The notes: a model not told the origin generated them from the letters alone. DNA of 64,000 bases from Ectocarpus siliculosus (GCA_000310025.1 FN649741.1:1370576-1434575); one strand, 5' to 3'. Positions 1-12,510 are shown, counted from the stretch's first letter. Numbers and translations are program-made.

Positions 1-3000
1 CTTCTCGAGGACTCGAAGCCTGGCCAGGGTGGCATCTGTAGCTTGCTTCCTGCTCACGTTTTCCTCCTGTGTGCGTGTGCAGGCCGCGGTACGAAGGATA
101 ATTGTCGTGGGCTCACTTTCAACACCAGTCCAACAAAGCACGGCACAGCTTAAGGAAAAACGAAACCGAGCTCGTCGAGGGGATGAACCATCGGAAGATT
201 CGCGCAGCGGGGCTTGCGGATTCGCTTTCTGCGATGACCCCTGTCGACTTATGGACATGGAAAATGGATGTCGAATTCCGGCGCCACGGTGCAACTACAA
301 CAACCAAGACGTACGTGAGCTCCTTCCTTGCTCAGGGACGATGCGATCGGCTATCGACACTCCGGCGTCAATGAACCACGACCGCCCATGGAAAATCGAG
401 AATCCCCCCCCCCCCACGACACACATCGTAAGGGATAATATGGCGGAATACCATGCAGAGCGGAAACAAGAGACCGTGGGAAGAGACGCGCCCCTGCCGG
501 TTGCTGTTGACCACACCCTCCCCAAGATCCAAACGTTGTTAGGATAGACAGGATATGATGTAATTTCGCACGACACTTCCAGGCGATTACTCACTCGGTC
601 TCGCTGCTTGTGTGTGTGTGTGTGGCAGTGTTTACCGCACCTGCAGCTCTCCGTTGGCAGTAATCTGTGTGTTGAGCTCCTCTGATAGCCGCTGAATGGT
701 CCTGAAAAGCTCGTCGTATTCCGACAGACATCGTTCCATTTCCTCCTTCGACGCCCGGAGTTGTTCCTCTACCACGCCGATGTGCTGGTGTTTTGAATAC
801 AAGGCACGGCCGAGCAAGCATATATAGAGTTTCTGTTTTCGTTTGGGGCTGCGGCTGTGGTAACCCTGACGCTGACCCCAAGCCTAATCCAGCCTAATCC
901 TACAAGTCTTACAGAAGGAAGAAGGAAGAAGTGCATCACCTCACTCAATTTTTTTAATTCCGTTTATTTCTCTTTCTCTTTCTCTTTTTGTCCTTTTCGT
1001 TTCTTTCCCGGATGACCTTCTCTCTTTCTCTGTGCAGTACCGAACCAGGGGATATATATCTCTCTCTGGCCTGTGTTGTTGACTTCCAGTTTCATTTCTA
1101 CCGCACATAGCGTACAGAGGAGAGCGGAGGGCCTCAGGCTATCTATCGTTGATTTGAAGTATGCCTGTTTTAGGTAAGTTATCCTGTGACCACAGGAATC
1201 GATCGGTCAAGTGTTTGATCAGTAGGGACAGATGAAGGTACTGGGTAGAGAGATCGGAACGGTTACAAATGCTAAGACAACAACAACAACAACAACAACA
1301 ACAACTCGAGAAACAAACTGACGAATAGTACACGGGTGTGCACTTGTTTTTTCTGCGTTTGGCCCTCGTTAGGTACGACGGCTCAGGAACATGAAGCCGT
1401 CTTGTTTGCGCCGCTGTGTGTAGTAGATACGCATGGTAGGGAGGCAAACGGCTTAATAAGTTAAACTTGTGCCGAAACTATGACTATTGATCTTTCTGGA
1501 CACTCACTTCCGCCTCCGTCTTCAAGTATTCCTTCTGGTTCTTGTATAGCTCTTGGTCTCTTTGAGCTTTGGCCTGTGAAGAGTAGGGTATGTGTGTGCG
1601 ATGGAGCGTGAAGTGGAGAAAAAGACAAGTCCAGAGTTCCTGACATGCTCAAAATAACCGAACCAACCACACTGCAGCACAACCGTTGGGCATTACATAG
1701 ATCAGGGACGATCACCACCCATCGTGCTTGATGCTAGAGGTGTTGTCTGAGCTCCTCAAAACTTGACAGCATGTCCATTGAGCTTTCCGCTCAACTGCTA
1801 CGCGCTCAGAGTAGTGGCTCAGTTGTTTATCGTCCCGACGAATTGCCGGAAACAAAATCCAGCTCAGACCAGGTTGCGAGGACGGGAACGGATAGGAAAC
1901 GGACCGTGTTCGTGCGTTCCACGCCACTTCATGCCTTACGTCCCACACCACCTACCGCACATCACACTTCACCCTATAATCTAGCTAACGAGTCGCCGGT
2001 GTCGCAGCGCAGTACGCGTTGCCTACGAAGGCGCCATTAGGGGACCATAAACTAACCTTGAACCCCAAGTCCAACATCACTCCTAACCCTAGTGCAACTC
2101 TAACCCTACCCCCACCCGCTTCCCCAATCCCAACTCAGAATCTCGAACCTCAACCCCAGCCAAACCCCTACTAAGCCCTACCCTCCAAAGCAAAGATAGC
2201 GAGCTTGAACCGGGGATGAGCCAACTTGCCTGGTTGGCGTCTAGCAATTCCTCCAAATGTCCTTTTCGGGTCACTTCTGCTCGAACAGCTTCATCCAAAG
2301 CGACCTTGCGGGCCTACAACCACGAGGGTTGGTTGTGGAGAATGTTGCGGGAGTAAGCGCAGGCGGGGGCTCGGGGTAGGTGCAGTGCGGAGGGGAGGAA
2401 AGGATGCAAAAAGTCGGTCGCGGTTCTAGTTTGCAGCTGTACGGCGTTGTGGCGAGCGTATTGATAGGGATGGTTGGTATTTTTCGTGGTTTTCTCATGG
2501 GTCCATCCTTTCCTCGCTTAAAGCATGGAGCGAGCGTGCCGTCTGCTCAGTACAAGTGCTACGCTTCTCTGCCCTCGACGGGTCTCGGCAGCCTGGAATG
2601 CGGTAGGTACGTACACGCTGTTCACCTCCAACGTCTCAACACGCTCCCTGGCGAGCCGCTCCTTCTCCTGTTTCTGCTCCATGTGGAGGGTTATCGTAGA
2701 CACCTCGCCGCGCAGGGCGCCGTGATCTCTCTGCTTCACCTCCACCTGTCTCAGTTTCAGGCCCAAGCAAGGATGAAGAATGCATGTTAACCCTTGTATC
2801 GTGTGCTGTTGACAGGCATACGATCTGTATCTTGTTTATCCCCGCAGATGTAGCTGTGTCAGGGCCAGGTGCTGAGAAACACGCCCACCACGGGCAATGA
2901 TGACACTGTTTAGTTGGCGTTTTTGTCCGAGTTTGCCACAGAACACAAGCAGCATAGTAGCTGCACGTTCTTGAATCTCTGTTGAAAACGCTTCTTTTAT

Positions 3001-5906
3001 CATCATGTTAGCTTTCTGTTACCCTTGCCCCCATATCCTCTTCGATACATCTCGATATTCACGGTTTTACCAGCGGAGAGTGCATCATTCAGACACTAGG
3101 GGACCAGGCAAAGGTGGGTTGCAACGAACATCTTACCATTTTTCGGTATGAACAAGGTTGCGAGCGGCGTGGTGGAGCGCAGACATATTGGCGCGGACGG
3201 GTGTATTTCTTGCCCCAGGAGGATAACAACAGGTGGTTACGTTTGCACACTGAAGCACACTTCTTTTACCTCTCGCTGAAGCTCCGATGCCTCCCCTGTC
3301 AGTGCCTTCCTTATGTCCTAATACGCGCACGAGACCGAGGCAAAGCAAAGCGCATGCGACAAGCGTTCTCAGAGGGTGACGAGGTCTAGTGCGCTGGGAT
3401 TGGGGGGGGGGGGGCAAGAGGTGCGGCAGATGTTTTCAGCAAATAATGTCGAAATTTCAGTAAAAAGTGCCGAGAAAGGCGCTTCGCCCATGTGCTGGCC
3501 CCCTCTCGTCTTGTCGTTCCTTGACAGGGAGGGGGCACATTNNNNNNNNNNNNNNNNNNNNNNNNNNNNNNNNNNNNNNNNNNNNNNNNNNNNNNNNNNN
3601 NNNNNNNNNNNNNNNNNNNNNNNNTACTGTTGGTACCAAGCGGGTTTCTATAGCTTCCACTCTCATCACCTGTTGTCATGCATTCCACATCAAAACAACC
3701 GCCGTGTACAACTCCAAAGTCAGCGGTATTGCATCAAGATACAGGTTTTCCATAGTGCGGTATCCGTAATCGGTTGGGGGGCACAAATGATTTTACACCA
3801 AGACAACCAACTACCCGTGGCCAACTGGGGGAAGAGGCAGCTACATATACCAGTCACACCCCGCTACAACGCCTTGTGACATACGAATTCTTCACCGTTT
3901 GTCGATACCCGAGCCTATCGTCGTACGGCAGGGTCGTCAACCCTGCGGCTGCGTAGCAGATGTTGGTCCTTGTACCAGTATAACCTCGACTCGATCAATA
4001 CGAACCAACCTCACCTCCTGTTCAGGGGTCCACCCCGGTCCCGCCGCAATCCTAGTGGACGCCGCTTCGATTTCGGCCGAAAGCTTTGTCGCCGTCTCTT
4101 TCTTTGCCACCTCGCTATTTCGGACCTCGCCGAGCAACTGCTGCATGTTCTCCAGCATGGCCTGTATTCAAAAAGGTTTCAATGCGTATTGCAGGCTTCA
4201 ACGGCACTGAAGCAGCTGCATTCAAGCGAACCTGCATAGCAGCAACTTCTTTGCGCCTTCACGCGTTTACACTGGTGTGTATGGGCACGCACATGTAAAA
4301 CTTCGTACCGACAGCACGTTTTTCGATGTTCCCAACCCTCGGTGAATGACAGCTTCGCTAGGCAACCGCTAAGCAGCAACGTACCACAGGACGCAATCAT
4401 AGCGCCATCTTACGTTGTTCACACCGAAATAACCGCTTTCTCTTACCAACAAGTTAAGGCGGGAACTCTTGGCATCTTCTTCGTATGTCTCCAGGTTTCG
4501 AAGCTTTTCCCGGTGGCCGTTTAGTTCTGCCGTCAGCTGATCTTGCCACTGCCTAGCGTACGCAATGCTCTCCAAGCTAGCCATTGCCGAATCATAGAGC
4601 TGCTGGTAGTTCTCGCGAAATGTGTCTATCCCATGCCCATGACTGCGTTGTTTAAGTACAACGCTTAGTTCAATAAGACGGATTCTTCGTACGCGGATGA
4701 ACTCATGTTATAGACTATCGTCTTTTTGATCCTGTTTGTGGAAACCAGGATATAAGTATCTTAGGGGTAATGATGCACATGCGACCAGCAAGGTCGTCGG
4801 ACTACATGCACAACGTTCTACCGTCCGAAGACGTTTGCCAGGAAAGATTCACAGAATACCGTGACTATTCATGTGACTCTCGGAGATGAGGAGGTGGAGG
4901 CGAAAGGGTCCCACGTTCCTCACTCTCACACCTTCCACCTTTCTTGAACTAGCGAAGCCGAGACTCTCGGTTACGCTTGGCACTTCCTCACCACATTACA
5001 AGAAAAGCGATTTTACCTCCGTTGGTGAACGGTTATTCACCACTCCAGGGACCCTTTCTAGTAACAGAGAGAGGGTATTCTCATTGGCGTTCGACGAAGA
5101 ACCTGAGAACACCTGAACATAGCAGTTGAACAGGCAGATATTGCCGAAAACACCTGCGAAACAGCAGGAGCAACCAGCTCCTGCAGGTTCGGTAGATGAG
5201 GGGTTCAAGCAAGCCCTCTATAAGAACCAAAAGAAGAAGCTGAACGAGAGGGAGAAGAAGCAGCAAGCGGAAGCCGCTGCTGAAGCGACCCTCCCTTCTA
5301 AAAACAAGTCCGCCGACTCCGCGGCAGAGGCAGAGGTGTCTCTTGATGACCCCACCCGGACAACAGGGGGAGACGAGTCCAACCAGGACTCTGACTCTAA
5401 CAACCAACAAGACAGCGGCAGCGAAGAGGAGGAGCGCCAGCTTGACGAGGACTACGGTGGGTCGCCGGGGATTGCCCGGGACATGCTGGATTCTCACCAG
5501 GAGACGGGTGGAACCGTCTCGGCTACGGTTGGCACTTCCTCGCCACATTACAAGAAAAGCAATTTTTACTTCCGTTGGTGAACGGGTATTCACCACTCCA
5601 GGGACCCTTTCTCGTAACAGAGAGAGGGTATGGTCATGTTGGTCGACATGTATGCTATGTACCGACCGACGCATCATTGTAGAGGCGACGGAGGTGCCGA
5701 ACCAGCACCAAACAGCATCAGACAACGATGAAGCAACATTTATCCACCAATTGAGTTGCGTACGACGGATGTGCGCTCGCTGGTTCTCAAGAGGTGAGCA
5801 CATTTGGCTTGGGAACTGCTGTGTTAACATGAGCTCACCTATCCATCAGCTCGTTGGCGATGTCAAAATCGTCCTGAGCCTGGACCATGAGATTCTTCGT
5901 ATTCAT
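1..5906 (-). CDS. Coiled-coil protein, multi-exon, 3' part beyond window edge
   Basis: Minus-strand gene with ten exons inferred from GT-AG borders, matching phases and coiled-coil coding: 5839-5906 (ATG at 5906), 4447-4642, 4015-4161, 3270-3317, 2626-2745, 2230-2313, 1508-1573, 641-784 and 1-66, with the 1-66 exon cut by the window edge; further small exons may be missed near the 3542-3624 gap. Intron 1 is phase 2 (AG plus T gives Ser) and all later introns are phase 0. About 313 residues are visible, almost all heptad-like and rich in Glu, Lys, Gln, Leu and Arg, starting MNTKNLMVQAQDDFDIANEL. No catalytic motif, signal peptide or membrane segment is seen. The intron after 2230-2313 appears to use a GC donor (GCAAGT). 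Such long coiled coils are typical of centrosomal, ciliary or scaffold proteins, but I do not recognise the family. Intron 1 contains the 4965-5631 repeat. The gene is divergent from the 6599 gene, with about 690 bp between the start codons. Confidence 0.65.
3542..3624. other. Assembly gap (83 N)
   Basis: A run of N inside an intron of the coiled-coil gene, between the exons at 3270-3317 and 4015-4161. An exon could be hidden here. Confidence 0.99.
4965..5631 (+). repeat. Pair of ~115 bp direct repeats enclosing an acidic open frame
   Basis: Bases 4965-5078 and 5517-5631 are close direct copies, about 552 bp apart, both containing CACCACTCCAGGGACCCTTT. Between them an open frame (5126 to about 5516, plus) encodes a charged sequence rich in Gln, Ala, Glu and Asp with no recognised domain. 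A frame through each repeat reads like FTTPGT..NRERVFS, which resembles the C-terminal dimerisation motif of hAT transposases; TGA and TAG codons separate the first repeat from the open frame. This is best read as a decayed transposon fragment or a small LTR-like unit. It lies in intron 1 of the coiled-coil gene, on the opposite strand. Confidence 0.4.
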
Positions 5907-6598
5907 TGCGGATGAATCCTCCTGTCGTGTACCGTCGTCGAGATCCGGCATGATAGAGCAGAGCACTCCTGCTCCTGGCCGCAGTTATTCTATAAAAAGC
6001 ACACCCCCGCTCACGCCCCTTGCTGTCGTCTTCGTTGTTGTCTGAGTTAGACACGCCGCACGTTTCATGTGTTCCTCGCTCGCAGGTGTGGATATCATAC
6101 AACGACGCCCGCCAATACTCAGATCGCTTTGCCACAATTGTTTTGGCTAGACGTACTCATAGGTGTAATCGAGAGTGTGCGCGCACGCGTTTGTGGTGTC
6201 GTGTACATAGTCGCGTCGAAAAAGCACAATCTTGATGTCCCACTAGTCTAATGCGGCGGAATAACTTTCCCCGGTGACAGAATGCGGCAGAACAGGTTCC
6301 TTTTCGGAGGTCTTGCTGGCTCGCCAAAGCCAAACCTGCGGCAGCCTGCTGCTACAGCATTAGGTGCTCGGACGACTTGGCCAGAGCTGACACACCTCAT
6401 TCACATTTTTCGGCAAAATAACCGAACCATCACCATAGAGACCTTTTCAGATATCGAGGACTCCCGAAGGTGGTGTGGGGATATCGTCGATGTTTGCAAC
6501 AGGCGGTTGAATATTTAGCATCAACAGGACACAGACACAAGGACACTCAAGCCAGGAGCGACACGCCAGCTCCTAACCGGTGACAAGGCAAGAAGAGG

Positions 6599-9349
6599 AT
6601 GGCAATCGACGCTTTAGGAAGCTCGAGACGCAACAGTGGTCAACAGATCGGGGAGAACAGCCCCCCTGCCGCAGCTGAAGGCGGCAACGAAAAAGACGGA
6701 GTCGGAGTGGGAAGTAGCAATGCGTCAGTTCCTACGTTCGAGATCAGGGAATACTCGGACTCGGCGAGCGATGATGAAAACAACGATACAGCGGAGGCAA
6801 AAGAGAGCGCCGAAACAAAACGAGTCGAAGATCGAGAAGAGAGCGGAGACGACGACCGGCACCGAACGGCGTCCGACGAAGAACACGAGATGGATATGGC
6901 GCAGCAGAAGAAAAACAGACGGGCACGGGCTCAGCCCGGAGCCAAAGGGGGAGGGCGACGAGACACGGGAAGAGGTGGTTGGTTCCAGTTGTTAGGACGG
7001 AAGAAGACTCAGTTCGAGCCCGGTGATCTCGTCGAGGCCGAGTGGGCTGGAACTGGGTGGTGGTACGTGGGGTACATCGGGTCCGGGTCTGGGGAGCGGG
7101 GAGAAGAATCTACGGGTGGTACGGGTGGTGTACCACAAGCGAAAACTTCGAAACGAAGTAAAGAGTTGTTTCACGTCGTGTTTGAAGACGGCGACGAGGC
7201 GGACGTTATCAGGAGAGACTTGAAGCGACTGCAACCAACAGGTAAAGAGGATCAGATATATTCAGCATCTCAAGAGATTGCATGATGTTTACTCCCCATC
7301 TGTAGAGGCGTTTCTGAAAAAGTACCCACGCCATGTGCGTCGCACCCAATGCTGTCACTTACTGTAAAAGGCACATAAATTGCACACCCTTTAGGGGTAT
7401 TATTAACGCAACGGAAAAGTCGTGCACTTTTTCTCGGAACGGTGAAAAGAATCCCCGACTTTTTTTCGCTTGTTCTATTCGTGATGTCATCACAAAAAAT
7501 ACGTTTCCTTCCCTGAATACACGCTTGCTCGGCACACAACAGGTTGACATGGTATTGCTCACCATAGAGCAGCGGTAAAAGCGCAATGAGCAGCAACCGA
7601 CACAGAGGACAACACACTTAAAAAGATCCCGCCCACCCGGCCTGCTGTTTTCAGTTTTCAGCAGCGACAGGCGCAGGGCAGAGTGTCGCCACCTGGGTGT
7701 TGCTTGCGATTTCTTCAGTTTGCCAGCTCATTTTTCACGGTTGCGACTCCCTTCTTTGACCACCACCTGCCCAAAGGTAGACGAGCTCAACAATCATAGG
7801 GCAGCAGCCACGCTGACAGCCAGCATCATATAGATGGCCAATCCGAAAGAATTAGCGTGTCGGAGGCCCTGTTGCTCTACAGCTGGATTGATGTTGATGT
7901 GTCGGACCAAAATCAGATCATCTCGCCGCATTTTTTCCAACGGCATTTTGGTGAGGTGGCACACGTCTCTCGCACACTTTATTGAGCAACACCCAAGCAC
8001 CCAATACCCACGAAGCAGCACGACGCCGGGAGATGGTATCATACAGACAGCCGAACCGAAGGAATCAGCGCGTTGGAGGTCTTGGTGCTGCTGCTGTACT
8101 CGTTCTACTGTTTCCGTGTTTGCCATGCGTGATTGAAAGAAATTCTCCGGCACCAACAGCAGCAGTTGAAGACGAGAGCACCAAGCAATGTCTAGTTTTG
8201 GACCAAGAACGGACTGAACGCCGCTTCTGCCGCTTGTCCGTCTCCACAACAGACCTGGACGTGAGTCTGGCAGGTCTTTCTAGCGTTCTCAGTGATGTTA
8301 CAGCGCCCGCGTTGCGCTTGTCCGATGCTTCTGTCAAAAATACGCATCCGTGAAAGTAGCAAGCCCCAAAACATCCCGGCTCCTTCTTTCCACGTTTCCG
8401 GGGAAAAACGCCTCCATATATGTTCAAGAAAACACGCTTCCGTGAAATTTTCCGTGTTTTTTTGTCGTTAAGAACACCCCTTAGTCCCACCTCCGGCGGA
8501 CGGCACAACCAATCGTCAATGTGGGCACTTAAACGTATCTCGCGGATGCCCTTGTCGGAGCCTGATGCACTTCTTTTTGACGATGTTGCGTAGACTTCAA
8601 CCTTCACAAAACATCAAGAAATAATGCCCCTATTCGTGGGCAGCTTGTCTCACTCGTGTTTTTCTTCCGGCTCACTTTTGGCTCAAGGTACGCCCAGAGC
8701 AAGCAGTGGTGTGACCACGTTGCCACGACACGTGCCGGTTGCCGACCTCGGATCGGGCCGTCTACATATCGACCTACCATCATCAAAACCAAGCCAGGGT
8801 CAGGAGGGGGGAGGGGAGAGCGGGAGAAACCGTAACAACAACCTGGGCCGCAACGTGAAGAGACATTCTTCCAACGGCAAACAGCGAGACACAGAAGAAG
8901 AAGCGGCATCATCATCGCTCGTCCGAAAGGGAAGCTTGGGGAACATGGACAACCGGCTTCGCCAGGGCGAAAAAGCGCTGTGGGGCGGTCGCGGCTCTCC
9001 AAGTGTCGGCTCTCCGGCCAACGCCAGCGGGAATGGCGGTGACAGTCCACGTGGGGACTGGTGGGAGACCGGTACGCCGTACGCGTTCCAGCCACGCCTT
9101 GCTGCGGCCAAGGCGACCGTGATGGCTTTCGTCGATGACGATGGCGATGATGGTCGGACGCCATCGACAACCAACAGCACTGCCTCGGGGTTATCTTTGC
9201 GGCATCAACAGCAACGGCGGCCCATACAGGGTGGCCGCGGGAGGAGCCACTTGGGCGCGCCCAGGGGTTCGAGCCGGGAGTTGTTGCGCATCGTGAAGGC
9301 GCCAGAGACCAACGAAAGCCACGGGCAAAGGGTCTTCTTCCTAGCTTGA
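6599..9349 (+). CDS. Tudor/agenet-like domain protein, two exons
   Basis: Exon 1 is 6599-7241, ending ACAG then GTAAAG. Exon 2 is 8688-9349, preceded by a pyrimidine-rich stretch and CTCAAG. The phases match (1 plus 2 nt) and give about 434 residues. Residues 1-137 are disordered and acidic/basic. Residues ~138-213 form a Tudor-like module: FEPGDLVEAEWAGTGWWYVG, a Gly/Ser/Thr insertion, then FHVVFEDGDEADVIRRDLKR. Such modules usually bind methylated peptides or help chromatin and RNA scaffolds assemble, so a nuclear role is inferred. Exon 2 adds a Ser/Gly/Arg-rich low-complexity tail. The 1,446 bp intron consists mostly of the Harbinger-like element at 7394-8480. If the intron is not spliced, exon 1 instead stops at 7285 as a 228-residue protein, and 8624-9349 would be a separate unsupported frame. 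I am surer of exon 1 than of the join. Confidence 0.6.
7394..8480 (+). mobile_element. PIF/Harbinger-like non-autonomous element, copy 1
   Basis: 1,087 bp element with terminal inverted repeats GGGGTATTATTAACG (left) and CGTTAAGAACACCCC (right), flanked by the 3 bp direct repeat TTA (7391-7393 and 8481-8483). A 3 bp TWA duplication and G-rich ends fit the PIF/Harbinger superfamily. Two further full-length copies lie at 37961-39061 and 39466-40691, with roughly 95% identity by eye in the stretches compared. Open frames of about 120 residues occur on both strands and are shared with copy 2, but I see no DDE transposase or Myb-like domain, so the copy is probably mobilised in trans. It lies in the intron of the Tudor-like gene. 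Confidence 0.8.
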
Positions 9350-10862
9350 TCTAGAAGGCGCGCGTGGTTGATACGTGTGGCGTACCAACAAAGGCGCGTT
9401 CTGTGTGTAGCGAGGAAAAATAGCAAGGTGGAAGGCGTGTGACCCCCTTCCCAACCAAATACAAGAGCAGGCAGCACGGCCACCTGACATACAGGTTGGC
9501 AATTTATCAGGCACGCCACGTTAGTAACCTACCCTGCAAAATGAACAGGCCCTTCGGGTAATGGTTTACCAGTGACGTCGGTGCAACAAACTGCTTTAGA
9601 CCTCACGAGCGCACGACTACCCCCTTGAGTTTACAATACCACCGAAGCTCCAGTCATCTTTGGTTCCTAGAGAGCTCGTGGTCTGGGTACAATGTGTTGG
9701 GCCTATATCTTGCCTAGTCAACGCGTGGGGTCTTTCAGTACAGCAGTGCGTCATTCAGCAAATACGGCGTTTTTGCGCAGAAAATAGTCTCACGTAAATT
9801 CAAATATAAATTCTCACTTGAACAGACAACCAATTCTTCCCTTCTTCCCGATGGAAAGCACCAAGAAACGATCCACCCGCAGTTGCAAAGACCACGACAA
9901 TGCACTCAACCCACGATAACCACCACCCTTACCGCACAGTCGACCAATGTTTTCCACATTCGAACGCCCTCACCACACAGACACACAGAGAAGTATTTGT
10001 TGCGCTGACAGCAGCGCACACCGGCGGTACTATCCCAAACAAAACACAGAACCTAGCGTATTAAACATCGACTCTCAACTTATAAACCGGCACAACAATA
10101 ATTTTGGGGATGTGAAACCAAGCGACCTCGGGCACACTCGCTTCCACGCCCAGCAAAACAAACCTAGAACATATCCGGCGGATAGGATGCAGAAACAGGA
10201 TAAGAACAGCCCCCCCTCGAAGGCTGTGGCGTACGTCCCTGTTGTCGTCTACCGTTTGCTACCACATTCATCACATGATTCAGCCGTACCACACGCCGCA
10301 CAGTATGAAACCTCACAGCCAATACGCGCACACGACAACAGAGACACGCGACCCCGCTTCGGGGGGGTTTGAACGGAAATCACACTTCTTGGAAGACTCC
10401 CATCGAAATAACCAATGTCACTGAATTCTCGAATGAACACCACCACACTAACAATAGAATACCACTAAATACTTCATACCTCTCACCAAGAACAAAGTTT
10501 GCCCCGCCAAAGCAGACGGCATCCAGACGCCCAACTCACGGGGGAGGGGTTGATGGCCGATTCTTCTATGAACAGCGATCGCCGCCGTCTGTATGTATAC
10601 AAGCACAAACCACGAAGTGAGCTCAGAACCACTGTAGAAAGACAACATACACCCCCATACCCCTATTGCACTGCGCCGCCTCTTTTTCCCTCCCAAATGC
10701 CCCCCCCCACCCCCCGCCCGAGCAAGCGTTCATCAACGTCTATCCCCCTGCTCAAAGACGGAGACGGCGTCAAGCTTCTGAATAGACTAGTATTTTTGTG
10801 CCACAGCCTCTCCGCTGCACGAGAAAAACACATTTAAAACAATATGCGCTGAAAGTTACCCC
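9350..10862. other. Intergenic, no gene recognised
   Basis: The 3' flank of the Tudor-like gene. The open frames here (for example 9947-10372) have no coding-like composition or splice context. Short C-rich runs occur near 10,700. I see nothing else. Confidence 0.5.
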
Positions 10863-11157
10863 AGTGCTTACAACTGTCTCTGGAAGTGAACGCACCAGAA
10901 AATAAATTAAGTCATACGCAGCTGTCATCCGTACGCAAGGAAGTAAGCAAAATATGCCGAACACCCTTAGCAGGATGCAGCTCACCCTTCATGTGACTCG
11001 TCGAATACCTCACGGTGCTTCGCGCTTGGTGATGTGAGAGCCTGGTCCGGTGAGAACCCGGCGTGCTCCGTCCCGGCTTTGTAGGAATGCGAGGTCAATG
11101 GTCTAACGACTACGGGATGCACGACTATGAGTACACCTCCCCCACCCCCACCCCTAT
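10863..11157 (+). mobile_element. SINE-like repeat (~280 bp family), sense plus
   Basis: Runs from CAGTGCTTACAACTGTCTC to GACTATGAGTACACC and then a C-rich tail. Its neighbours in the family are at 35922-36177 (same orientation) and at 61464-61737, 62241-62353 and 62370-62647 (opposite orientation). The last ~45 bp (GGTCAATGGTCTAACGACTA, then GCATGCACGACTATGAGTAC) match the 3' end of the LINE fragments at 57.6 kb and 12.4 kb. No clear tRNA A/B boxes are seen, so SINE is an inference from size, copy number and the borrowed LINE tail. Confidence 0.6.
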
Positions 11158-12296
11158 TTCTGACAAAGCAGAACCCACCCAACGAAAAACGGGGAAGCCG
11201 AACCGCCGCTGCAGGTCTTTCTCTCGTCCTTTTCGCCATCTAAGCTACACGGCGTTCATCCTAAGCAGCCAGCTTGCTAGAGAAGCACATCTCGACTGAC
11301 CTAGTCTCCGCGCAATATTGCTGCAACGCCGTGCCTCCTTTGGCGCTGACGAGGCACGTGCACGAGTGCTGAGCTGTTTCACCACCACTGCTGCACCGCG
11401 ACCGTTGTTTCAGACGAGCAGACTCCCCAACTCCCAGACGTCCCAGAATCCAGATGACATCCAAGACAATCATCACACACCGCTGACATCCAAGACAATC
11501 ATCACACCCCGCCCCCCGCCCCCCACGATAGACACGCATCGACCCCCCCTTCGAGGGTATAACTAAAAGAAACGCATCAATTTTCTCCTCCTCGAGCGTG
11601 CTCTCGCGCAATTGAACAATAAAATGAATTAAGCCCCGGGCGTACTATGATAACCGGCGTGTCATGCTCGTTTTTGTTAATTTTGCTGACCGACACCTCG
11701 CACCTATCAAAAGAAAAAACAAAAACAACCTATCGAGTCTCGGTCAGGCGTACGTATCACTAAATAGACACGCTGCATCTCCCCAGAAAAAAAGAAATTG
11801 ATCAGGTGTATCTAGACACCACAGTAAGAAAAAGACGATACCAAGCTGTTATCGGCCAATGAGGTTGATAAGATTGATCAGTACACGCCGAGGCTGGCCC
11901 TCACGCCGGCAGAGCGAAGGATGTCTGCCACCCTCTTCTTGTCCTCTTCGCTCAGGGGCCTTCCGTGTGTGCGTGCGCGCGCAACCGAGGACAGATCGTA
12001 CAGGGAGTAGACAGAGCGGGAGGGGCGGGAGAGAAGGATGTCAGACAGGTACGTAGGACTTTCGCAACCGAACAGCAGGCGAGTTGTAAAAGCAAAGGAA
12101 TGCTTCTGGTTGGAATGGTGAATGTCAGCAAAACCTATCTGTGTGATCTGCGCCTACATTGAATTCCCGCAACATTTCGACAAACCTTTACAAATTCTAC
12201 CCCGCCTTGCTTCTACCATAACGCTGCAGAGACAACACAATCTAGCGTTGACCTCCCCCTCCCCCCCCCGTCCTCCTCGCTTTTATCCGCCCCCTA
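11158..12296. other. Intergenic, contains a 29 bp tandem duplication
   Basis: No coding exon is recognised. Bases about 11455-11513 contain two copies of a 29 bp unit beginning TGACATCCAAGACAATCATC. The rest is unremarkable. Confidence 0.45.
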
Positions 12297-12491
12297 ACTC
12301 TCCCTGAAAAGGCGGGAAGAAATATCGATGGGATATGTAGAGTCGGCAAACAAAAAATCGAGCCACACTTGGCAAAGTAGGAAGGAACGATTGGCCATCG
12401 GTGATCGGTCTTGTGGGAACAATGCTCCGTCCCCTCGAGGACGCGTGGCCAATGGTCTGACCGTGAAGGCAGGCAAAACATAAACACACAC
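12297..12491 (+). mobile_element. LINE 3' end fragment (5'-truncated), sense plus
   Basis: About 190 bp homologous to the 3' untranslated end of the LINE at 57578-58615. Shared landmarks in sense order are AGGCGGGAAG, TTGGCAAAGTAGGAAGGAAC, GATTGGCCATCGGTGATCGG, the GGACGCGTGG block and the GCAAAACATAA tail, followed here by CACACACACCCC. It lies just downstream of the glutamate dehydrogenase stop codon, in the opposite orientation. It is more diverged than the 57.6 kb copy. Confidence 0.65.
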
Positions 12492-12510
12492 ACCCCTTCT
12501 CCCTTGTCTC

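Noticed and set aside
1276-1306. (CAA)n tract read as poly-Cys frame
   Set aside because: Simple repeat in an intron of the coiled-coil gene; same reasoning for 40204-40241, 45437-45475 and 56972-56995.
2050-2190. CTAACCCTA-like words suggesting telomeric repeats, also near 28,040
   Set aside because: Too irregular, with no tandem TTAGGG or TTTAGGG array; probably chance in C/A-rich DNA.
5081-5830. 249-residue minus-strand open frame
   Set aside because: Complement of the repeat-bounded acidic frame; Leu/Arg/Val-rich with no family features and in an intron.
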